Assembly: GCA_963667205.1 (NCBI GenBank)
Contig: OY762959.1
Location: 2,046,001-2,110,000 of the forward strand
Direction: 5' to 3'
DNA from: CF-162 sp963667205
GTDB taxonomy: Bacteria > Chloroflexota > Dehalococcoidia > SM23-28-2 > RBG-16-64-32
Length of the DNA stretch: 64,000 nt
The notes under the pieces were generated by a model. That model had not been told where the DNA came from and did no database searches. It was given only the letters and a program-made list of their open reading frames with translations. Shown here one piece after another: positions 58,303-64,000 of this stretch. The position numbers were made by a program, and so were the translations under genes. Position 1 is the first letter of the stretch; every line of letters begins with the position of its first letter.

Positions 58303-59037
58303 CTACGGGCCAGTTGACCGGCGTGGCAGGCCTTCGAGGAGCGCTAAGTCGTTGCTGATGATGCCGTCAACGCTCTGCTCGACCCAGTGGCGGGCGGCCT
58401 CCGGATCATCGACCGTCCAGACGTAGACATTGACTCCGTTCTCCTCCAGGACGCGGGCCTTCTCGTCGTCGAGGAAATGGCGGGAGATGCAGATCTGTCG
58501 CACTCGCTCGTGCTTCTTCATCTTGCGGACGAAGCTCTCCCACTGGTGCGGCTTCTCCAGCGAGTAGCGCACCTCGATCTCGTCGTCGGCGCGGCGGAGC
58601 GCGTTCAGCACCGGGTACGCCTGCCCGCAGACGACGGTCCACGCTGCCGCCCCGCGCTCGCGCACCCGGCGCGCGATCGACTCGGCGAAGGCGTCGCTGC
58701 GGCCGCCCTTGTAGCGTCCCTTGACGTCGAGGAGGAGCCGCTTGCGCCCGTCGACGGTCTCGAGCAGTTCCGCCAGCCTGAGCGGGTTGACGTTCGGCCA
58801 CGCTCGGTAGCCGGGCCAGATGGGAACCGCCGGCCGGGGCAGCGGGTGCCCGGGCATCTTCTTGTCGGCGAGCAGTGGCAGCGGGCTGAGGCGCCGGGCG
58901 TGGTGGGCGTACACGTCGCCGCCGCGAAACCAGACGTCGACCTCGATCATGTCGACGTCGGCCTCAAGCGCCCTGCGGAGGTCGGAGCGGCTGTTGCCGT
59001 AGGCGTGCGCGATGCGGGCCGGCTGGCCGGGCGCCAT
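58303..59037 (-). CDS. glycerophosphodiester phosphodiesterase-like protein with altered catalytic motifs
   Basis: 244 residues, GDPD TIM-barrel layout: IAHAYGNSRSDLRRALEADVD then MIEVDVWF, LLDVKGRYKG, VNVYVWTVDDPEAARHWVE and VDGIISND. The usual HRG near the start is His-Ala-Tyr-Gly and the HD dyad is HHARR, so the normal general acid/base pair is changed. It may be inactive or use another phosphodiester. Convergent with tupC. Confidence 0.75.
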   Translation of the reverse strand: MAPGQPARIAHAYGNSRSDLRRALEADVDMIEVDVWFRGGDVYAHHARRLSPLPLLADKKMPGHPLPRPAVPIWPGYRAWPNVNPLRLAELLETVDGRKRLLLDVKGRYKGGRSDAFAESIARRVRERGAAAWTVVCGQAYPVLNALRRADDEIEVRYSLEKPHQWESFVRKMKKHERVRQICISRHFLDDEKARVLEENGVNVYVWTVDDPEAARHWVEQSVDGIISNDLALLEGLPRRSTGP

Positions 59038-59040
59038 CGC

Positions 59041-59493
59041 TCAGGAGTCGGCGAGGCGGCGCACTTCCTGCGCGCGCTGGTTGTACTGCGCCGCCGCCAG
59101 CTCCAGCACCTGGCGCAGCGTGTAGCTGCCGAGCTCCGGGTCCTCGGCCTTCTTCTCGAGGTCGGCCGGCAGGAGGTCGTGGAGCAGGGTGCCGAGGCCG
59201 CGATGCGCCACCTGGAACGCCATGACGCCCTCCCGCAGCGATCCGAGGTCGGCGCGCACGAGGTCGGGCGGCTGGGGCAGGTTCAGCGCCCGCGCCGCCA
59301 GACGGCCGAAGTAAAAGTTCACGTCGTCCACGGTGCGCTCGTTGACGAGCTTTATCGACTCGCTGGCGGCGGCGTCGGAGGCGAACAGATCGTGGTCGCT
59401 GGCTTCGAGCGCTTCGACGAGGGCAAGGCCTGCGCCGTCGAGCCGTTGCAGGAGGTCGTCGGTCTCGGTCTTCGCTGCTAGCTGTTCAGTCAT
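59041..59493 (-). CDS. DinB-like helical-bundle protein of unknown function
   Basis: 150 residues, all-helical pattern (TDDLLQRLDGAGLALVEALE, LGSYTLRQVLELAAAQYNQR). The His positions typical of DinB metal sites are not clearly placed. The gene lies 3 bases from GDPD and 2 from DUF2203 on the same strand. No function is assigned. Confidence 0.55.
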   Translation of the reverse strand: MTEQLAAKTETDDLLQRLDGAGLALVEALEASDHDLFASDAAASESIKLVNERTVDDVNFYFGRLAARALNLPQPPDLVRADLGSLREGVMAFQVAHRGLGTLLHDLLPADLEKKAEDPELGSYTLRQVLELAAAQYNQRAQEVRRLADS

Positions 59494-59495
59494 CG

Positions 59496-59891
59496 CTAGT
59501 CCAGTGGTTGCCGTGAGGCGTAGCCGACGCTCAGCTCGTGCCAGAAAGCGACGCGCTCCTCGCCGAGCTTCCAGCAGATGTAGACCTTGCGGCCGTCACG
59601 CTCGCTGGGGAAGTCGACGAGGCCCATCTCCAGGTCCTTGACCTCGACGCCCAGGTCCGTGGCGCGCTCGATCAGTCCGTTGATGGCGGCTCCGCTGCTC
59701 TGCAGGGCGCGAGAAAGGCGAGACAGCTCGACGTCCAGACCATGGCCGTTCGTCTTGAGTGTACTCTGCAGGTCGTCGAGGGCGGAGCGCGTCTCGTCGT
59801 TCTGGCGCTTGAGATCGCGGATCTGATTGAGGATTGGCGCGATCTGCGAAAGGAGGGCGTCTGCCTCTTCGCGGCTGAAGCGGCGCGGCAT
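59496..59891 (-). CDS. DUF2203 family protein
   Basis: 131 residues from ATG 59891 (MPRRFSREEADALL). A long coiled-coil helix pair is followed by the family's C-terminal motif LVDFPSERDGRKVYICWKLG then FWHELSVGYASRQPL. DUF2203 proteins are uncharacterised and widespread in Chloroflexota, Actinobacteria and Deinococci. Confidence 0.85.
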   Translation of the reverse strand: MPRRFSREEADALLSQIAPILNQIRDLKRQNDETRSALDDLQSTLKTNGHGLDVELSRLSRALQSSGAAINGLIERATDLGVEVKDLEMGLVDFPSERDGRKVYICWKLGEERVAFWHELSVGYASRQPLD

Positions 59892-59942
59892 AGCAGGCAC
59901 AGTATGGCACACGCGTCCATGCCGGACGCGCAACGTTGGGCG

Positions 59943-60923
59943 CTAGCCGGCCTTGACCTTCTTCACCTCATCGAGGAACGCCGGGACGAACTCCTTCCAG
60001 TCGTGGACGACGGCCCAGCGGGAGGCCTTGAATATGCTGGCGTTGGCGTCCTTGTTGATGGAAGCGATATTCTTGACGCTGGAGATGCCGGCCATGTGCT
60101 GGCTGGCGCCGGAGATGCCGATGGCGATGTAGAGGTCCGGCGTGACGACCTTGCCCGTCAAACCGACCTGCGTCGCGACCGGGTACCAGCCGAGGTCGCA
60201 GACGGCGCGGCTGGCGCCGACCGCACCGCCAAGGACGCCCGCCAGCTCTTCCAGCTGCTGAAACGCCTCCGGCCCGCCCAGACCACGGCCGCCGCTGACG
60301 ACGACCGTCGCGTCCTCCAGGCGGATGCCCTCGGACTCTTGCTTTGTGCGGCCGGTGATGGTCGTGCGGACCTGGTCGGCGGAGAGGCCGGCCTCCTGTT
60401 TCACGACTTCGGCGGAGCCGGACGCTGCCGGGGCCTCCAGCGCTTTGACGCGCACGGTGGCGATCTGTGGCGAGCCGTTGATCGTGTAGCGCGCTCGGGC
60501 CGCGCCACCGTAGGCGGACCGCTCGGCCTGGAGCTTGTCGCCCTCCATCGAGACGGACACGCAGTCCATCGCGACGGCGCTGCCGAAGCGCTGGGCGAGT
60601 CGTGGCGCGAGGTCGCGGCCGATCATCGTCTGGCCGAGGAGGATCACCGCGGGGTCGACCTCTCTGGCAATGCGCTCAAGCACGGGCAGGTAGGCGTCGC
60701 CCTGGTAGTCGCCGAGGGCCTCGTCGTCCACGACGATCACTTTCGCCGCGCCGTACTGGCCCGCCTCCTGGGCAACCGCTTCGACGCCGGAGCCGAGCAG
60801 GGCGCAGGTGACGGGCCCACCCAGGGACGCGGCGGCGCCGCTGAGCTCGGCGGTGATGCCGGCCAGCTTGCCGTCTTCGGTTGCTTCTCCGAGTATCAGT
60901 ACTCCGTTTGGCATGTCGTTCAT
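59943..60923 (-). CDS. etfA: electron transfer flavoprotein alpha subunit
   Basis: 326 residues. The C-terminal FAD-binding domain has VVSGGRGLGGPEAFQQLEEL, VGLTGKVVTPDLYIAIGISG and SINKDANASIFKAS. EtfAB passes electrons from acyl-CoA dehydrogenases to the quinone pool. It lies 3 bases after etfB. Confidence 0.95.
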   Translation of the reverse strand: MNDMPNGVLILGEATEDGKLAGITAELSGAAASLGGPVTCALLGSGVEAVAQEAGQYGAAKVIVVDDEALGDYQGDAYLPVLERIAREVDPAVILLGQTMIGRDLAPRLAQRFGSAVAMDCVSVSMEGDKLQAERSAYGGAARARYTINGSPQIATVRVKALEAPAASGSAEVVKQEAGLSADQVRTTITGRTKQESEGIRLEDATVVVSGGRGLGGPEAFQQLEELAGVLGGAVGASRAVCDLGWYPVATQVGLTGKVVTPDLYIAIGISGASQHMAGISSVKNIASINKDANASIFKASRWAVVHDWKEFVPAFLDEVKKVKAG

Positions 60924-60926
60924 CTC

Positions 60927-61718
60927 CTAGATGAGCTTGGCGTCGCTCAGGCGCTTGGCTAGCGTGGCGGCCTTCTCCTGGGCATTCTCACCTTCGATCA
61001 CCTCAGTCTCCACAGAGGTGTCCGGGATGTAGAGAGCCTCCAGGTTGACGCGGTTTTGCGGCGCTTCGATGCCCAGGTCGGCGAGGGTCCAGGCCTTCAC
61101 TTCTTTCTTGGCGGCCTGCATGATCTGGCGCAGCTGCGGGTAGCGCGGCTCGCCCAGCTCGTTGCTGACGGTGACCACGCACGGCGTCGGCGCTTCGACA
61201 GTCTCGAAGCCGTCCAGCAGCACGCGCTCGACGCTGACCTTGCCGCCGTCGTAGTCGACTTGCTTGGCGATCGTGACGACCGGGACGCCGAGGATTTCGG
61301 CGACGGTGGAGCCCACGACGCCCATGTCCCAGTCGACCGACTGGCGGCCGCCGAAGATCAGGTCGTAATCACCGAGCTTCTGCACGGCGGCGGCGAGGAC
61401 TTCGGCCGTGGCCCAATGGTCGGCGTCGTTGACAGCGGGATCGTTGATGTGGACGCCCTCGTCGGCGCCCATCGCCAGGCAGTGCTTGATCGTGTCGCGG
61501 AAGGGGTCGGGGCCAAGGCTGACCACCGTGATGATCGAGTCGGGGTGCTTGTCCTTGATGCGCAGCGCCGCCTCGACGGCGATCGTATCGAACTGGCTCG
61601 GGACCGGCTGCACGCCGGGCGCCGGGATGACCTTCTTCGCGGCCTCGTCAACCTTGAACTGCGAGGCGGGCGTCTCCGGGTCCGGCACCTGCTTGGCGAA
61701 ACAGATGATGTTGGGCAT
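60927..61718 (-). CDS. etfB: electron transfer flavoprotein beta subunit
   Basis: 263 residues from ATG 61718, with AGGAGG 6 bases upstream. IICFAKQVPDPETPASQF start, DYDLIFGGRQSVDWDMGVVG as the AMP-binding/signature region, and recognition-loop residues KKEVKAWTLADLG. The promoter carries TATACT at 61806-61801 and a CRP/FNR-like palindrome. Confidence 0.95.
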   Translation of the reverse strand: MPNIICFAKQVPDPETPASQFKVDEAAKKVIPAPGVQPVPSQFDTIAVEAALRIKDKHPDSIITVVSLGPDPFRDTIKHCLAMGADEGVHINDPAVNDADHWATAEVLAAAVQKLGDYDLIFGGRQSVDWDMGVVGSTVAEILGVPVVTIAKQVDYDGGKVSVERVLLDGFETVEAPTPCVVTVSNELGEPRYPQLRQIMQAAKKEVKAWTLADLGIEAPQNRVNLEALYIPDTSVETEVIEGENAQEKAATLAKRLSDAKLI

Positions 61719-61775
61719 GAGCCTCCTCCTGGCTGTCTAGCGGTGTAGGGGGGCGACCGACAGTATTCGGGAGTA

Positions 61776-61791
61776 TGTGAAAATTATCACT
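61776..61791. promoter_or_regulatory. CRP/FNR-like palindrome in the etfBA leader
   Basis: TGTGA-N6-TCACT, nine of ten consensus positions. It lies just downstream of the predicted transcription start (~61794), where bound protein would repress. The second site of this type in the window. Confidence 0.45.
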
Positions 61792-61800
61792 CGGCGCAAC

Positions 61801-61806
61801 AGTATA
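61801..61806 (-). promoter_or_regulatory. -10 element of the etfBA promoter
   Basis: TATACT on the minus strand. A partial -35 (CTTGCC) lies 16 bases upstream. Leader of about 75 bases to etfB. Confidence 0.5.
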
Positions 61807-61865
61807 GCACCCGCCGGGCTGGGGCAAGAGTCGAATGCGGCCTGGAGAGCGCGCCGCACCTCGGC

Positions 61866-62648
61866 TTAAGCCGGGCGATAAGGCCGCAGCCGGAGGTGGC
61901 CGTCTTCTGTGCGTTCCAGTAGCGGAGCGATGTCGGAAACGTCCGGGCGCGCGCAGTACGCCACGTCTTCGCCGAGGCCCTCGTCGATCAGCTCCTGCGA
62001 GTGGTAGGCCGAGCGGACGGCGGCTTCGATGTCGTTCGCGGCGACGGTGAAGGCGTCGCGGGCGAAGCGCGCCGCGTTGGACGCTGCGAGCGTTGGTTCG
62101 TGGGAGAGGGCGGCGTCGGCGATTGCGCCGGCGCCCAGCGCGTCCTCCAGCACGAACGTGCCACCGCCGTGCGCCGCCGAGCAGACGACGGTGACGCCCA
62201 GCCCGCGTCGGCGCGCGATCTCGATCGCCGCCCGGGCGACGGCCGTACGGTTGAGGAGCGCCCCGACGAGCACGGCGGGGGAGTCGGCGGCGATGGCGGC
62301 GAGGACCCGTGTGCCGTTGGAGGTGGCGAGGATCGCCGAACGGCCTGCAAGGTCGAGGCGCGAGAACTCCGCGGGCGAGTTCCCGTAGTCGAAGCCGTCT
62401 GGTGGCAGGCCGCGCTCCTCGCCGCAGAGGAGGTGGTCCGGCAGGCCGGCCCGCAGCTGGCGCGCGCGATCGATCGTCGGTGCGGCGACGACGGAGGCGC
62501 AGCCGCGCTCCAGCAGCGTGACGATGCTTGAGGAGGCACGCAGGACGTCGACCACGACGCAGACGTTCTGCGCAGCGCTGAAGCGCTGGCCGGGGAGTAG
62601 GGCGACGTCGATGCGTGCTGCGGAGCCGCTAGACGTTTCTTGACCCAT
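61866..62648 (-). CDS. 2-phosphosulfolactate phosphatase-family protein (ComB-like)
   Basis: 260 residues. VVVDVLRASSSIVTLLERG, CGEERGLPPDGFDYGNSP, TSNGTRVL and VCSAAHGGGTFVLEDALGAG are the ComB fold motifs. ComB removes phosphate from 2-phosphosulfolactate in coenzyme M biosynthesis. No other coenzyme M gene is visible, and many bacterial homologues have unproven roles. Divergent from pyrF. Confidence 0.85.
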   Translation of the reverse strand: MGQETSSGSAARIDVALLPGQRFSAAQNVCVVVDVLRASSSIVTLLERGCASVVAAPTIDRARQLRAGLPDHLLCGEERGLPPDGFDYGNSPAEFSRLDLAGRSAILATSNGTRVLAAIAADSPAVLVGALLNRTAVARAAIEIARRRGLGVTVVCSAAHGGGTFVLEDALGAGAIADAALSHEPTLAASNAARFARDAFTVAANDIEAAVRSAYHSQELIDEGLGEDVAYCARPDVSDIAPLLERTEDGHLRLRPYRPA

Positions 62649-62660
62649 GAGATGCGAGTT

Positions 62661-62666
62661 TATAAT
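62661..62666 (+). promoter_or_regulatory. -10 element of the pyrF promoter
   Basis: A consensus TATAAT; TTGACC starts at 62640, giving a 15-base spacer, or 17 if TAATAT (62663-62668) is used. The expected transcript has a leader of about 90 bases before pyrF. Confidence 0.5.
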
Positions 62667-62765
62667 ATGCCGCTAAGCGATTGGGCAGTACAATCAGCGA
62701 CGCCGGCGAGGCGCCCCATGGGGCCGGACAACTTCCGTACATTTCGACAAGGAGCGGGTTCGCGC

Positions 62766-63575
62766 ATGTTCGTTGAGAAGCTCCGGGCGGCCCAACAGAA
62801 GAACCAGAGCTTCCTGTGTGTCGGCCTCGATCCTGATCCCGAGCTGATGCCCCACCAGGACGTGGCGTCCTTCCTCAACGAGATCGTCGAGGCGACCAAG
62901 GACCTCGTCTGCGCCTACAAGCCGAACCTCGCCTTCTTCGAGGCGCTCGGCGTGGGCGGGATGCAGACGCTCCTCGAGTCGATACGGGGCGTGCCCGAGG
63001 CCATCCCGGTGATCGCCGACGCCAAGCGCGGCGACATCGGCAACACCGCACGCTTCTACGCCCGTGCGCTCTTCGACAACTACGACTTCGACGCCGCGAC
63101 GGTGAACCCGTACGGGGGCCGCGATGCCGTGCAACCGTTCACGGACTACCGTGAGCGCGGTGTGTTCATCTGGTGTCGTGGCTCCAACCCCGGCGCTGCC
63201 GACGTGCAGGACCTGGCGCTGGACGGCGGCGGCGCGCTGTACGAGCAGATCGCCCGCCTCTCCCGCGAATGGAACGAGCACAGAAACGTCGGCCTCGTGA
63301 CCGGCGCGACCTGGCCCGAGCAGATCGCCCGCGTCCGCGAGATCTGCCCGGACCAAGTGCTTCTGGTGCCCGGCGTCGGCGCCCAGGAGGGCGAACTGGA
63401 GGCAGCGGCCGCCGCCGCCTTCGACCGGCGCGGCGAAGGCGCCATCATCAGCGCCTCGCGCGGTGTGCTCTACGCCTCGCGCGGCGGCGACTACGTCGGC
63501 AATGCCCGGCGGGCGGCCGGGGCCCTGCGCGGCCGCATCAACCTGACCCGCGACGCTCTGCTGGCCGGGGGCTAG
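62766..63575 (+). CDS. pyrF: orotidine 5'-phosphate decarboxylase
   Basis: 269 residues from ATG 62766 (AAGGAG 12 bases upstream; the frame is open from 62640 but lacks a site). The longer PyrF subfamily: FLCVGLDPDPE, AYKPNLAFFEALG, and the catalytic VIADAKRGDIGNTA with Lys and Asp pair. Catalyses the last step of UMP synthesis. Confidence 0.93.
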   Translation: MFVEKLRAAQQKNQSFLCVGLDPDPELMPHQDVASFLNEIVEATKDLVCAYKPNLAFFEALGVGGMQTLLESIRGVPEAIPVIADAKRGDIGNTARFYARALFDNYDFDAATVNPYGGRDAVQPFTDYRERGVFIWCRGSNPGAADVQDLALDGGGALYEQIARLSREWNEHRNVGLVTGATWPEQIARVREICPDQVLLVPGVGAQEGELEAAAAAAFDRRGEGAIISASRGVLYASRGGDYVGNARRAAGALRGRINLTRDALLAGG

Positions 63576-63579
63576 AGCT

Positions 63580-63792
63580 GTGGTGCTTGAAGTGCGCTTG
63601 GGCGACCAAGTGCGCCTGCGAAAGCAGCACCCCTGCGGTGGATACGACTGGGAGGTGGTGCGGCTGGGCGCGGACATCGGCATTCGCTGCCTCGGCTGCA
63701 AGAGGCGCGTGCTCCTCGAGCGCAGCACGTTCGAAAAGCGTGTGAAGTCGTTCATCTCAAGGGGCCCCGCGGAGGCTTCCGCTGAGGGATAA
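63580..63792 (+). CDS. DUF951 family protein
   Basis: 70 residues from a GTG 4 bases after pyrF. VRLRKQHPCGGYDWEVVRLG then ADIGIRCLGCKRRVLLER is the DUF951 signature, a small SH3-like fold with Cys positions that may bind metal. Function unknown; common in Firmicutes and Chloroflexota. Confidence 0.88.
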   Translation: MVLEVRLGDQVRLRKQHPCGGYDWEVVRLGADIGIRCLGCKRRVLLERSTFEKRVKSFISRGPAEASAEG

Positions 63793-63821
63793 CCTCCTAA
63801 CGGAACCGGACGTGGGGGGGG

Positions 63822-64000
63822 TCGTGCGTTCGCGTGCGCTGCTGGCGGACCGGCGTTTCCTCAGCCTCTGGCTCAGCCAGGGCATCGCGCAGACGGCGCA
63901 GAACGCGCTGCTGTTCAGCCTGCTCGTCGTCATCCTGAACATCACGAACTCCTCGATCCACACGAGTATCCTCGTCTTCTGCTTCATTCTGCCGTCGATC
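63822..64000 (+). CDS. major facilitator superfamily transporter, N-terminal part (cut by window edge)
   Basis: GTG 63822 or 63834 begins a frame open to the window end. RALLADRRFLSLWLSQGIAQ and the first helix ALLFSLLVVILNI are typical of MFS proteins of the MFS_3/enterobactin-exporter type. The substrate cannot be judged. The start is uncertain because of a G run at 63824-63831. Confidence 0.7.

Overview
The window is a GC-rich, densely packed bacterial chromosome segment. Genes lie mostly on the minus strand in short co-directional runs with 1-14 base overlaps, and GTG and TTG starts are frequent. No rRNA, tRNA, CRISPR array, transposase or prophage is visible. Gene content fits an aerobic Chloroflexota bacterium, possibly a Dehalococcoidia relative: DUF951 and DUF2203 proteins, a two-domain protein disulfide oxidoreductase, inositol-phosphate synthase with a phosphatidylinositol-type lipid cluster, PT-rich linkers with dockerin-like repeats, a SufBCDSU operon, a 2Fe-2S/FAD/molybdenum hydroxylase and EtfAB. 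This taxonomic placement is inference.

Layout. 1-5.3 kb: truncated GNAT, alpha/beta hydrolase, AidB-like acyl-CoA dehydrogenase, a J-like/membrane/tandem-FKBP protein, and an IF2B-family enzyme with a hairpin-containing leader. 5.4-13.4 kb: a two-domain kinase on plus, then a minus-strand run ino1 > acyltransferase > PHP phosphoesterase > PimA-like glycosyltransferase > CDP-alcohol phosphatidyltransferase > disulfide oxidoreductase > dut. Most of this run looks like an inositol-phospholipid (PIM-like) pathway. The Ino1 protein has an N-terminal helix-turn-helix-like extension, and a perfect 28-bp palindrome abuts its start codon. 13.5-18.6 kb: the nusA-ylxR-infB-rbfA-truB operon. 18.6-25.9 kb: methyltransferase, DUF885, QueA-like, SDR, a response regulator with a broken sensor kinase, and a frameshifted mscL. 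25.9-36.3 kb: proS, a secreted metalloprotease, amidase, GNAT preceded by a riboswitch-like structured leader, a lipoprotein interrupted by TGA, a PD-(D/E)XK-like protein, a probable selenoprotein (UGA in a UxxC motif with a SECIS-like hairpin) and nuoB. 36.4-44.5 kb: dockerin-like protein, thioesterase, a cysteine desulfurase and the divergent sufBCDSU operon. 44.5-48.2 kb: gpsA, a beta-lactamase-fold hydrolase, thiolase and its Zn-ribbon/OB partner. 48.2-58.3 kb: a molybdenum/tungsten region (molybdenum hydroxylase FAD/FeS/Mo subunits with an embedded tyrosine phosphatase, SCP2 protein, MocA-like transferase, TupABC-type transporter). 58.3-64 kb: GDPD-like protein, DUF2203, etfBA, ComB-like, pyrF, DUF951 and a truncated MFS transporter.

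Regulatory signals. Several genes have a -10-like hexamer 6-7 bases before the start codon, which suggests leaderless transcripts (kinase at 5445, ino1, proS, tupA). Two CRP/FNR-type palindromes (TGTGA-N6-TCAC) precede the beta-lactamase-fold gene and etfBA. Two genes, IF2B-like and GNAT, have leaders that combine a short ORF with a terminator hairpin.

Sequence quality. One internal nonsense codon and two single-base frameshifts fall within 24.17-24.89 kb, and a further nonsense codon lies at 32588. Some may be assembly errors, and this should be kept in mind when weighing the selenoprotein call.
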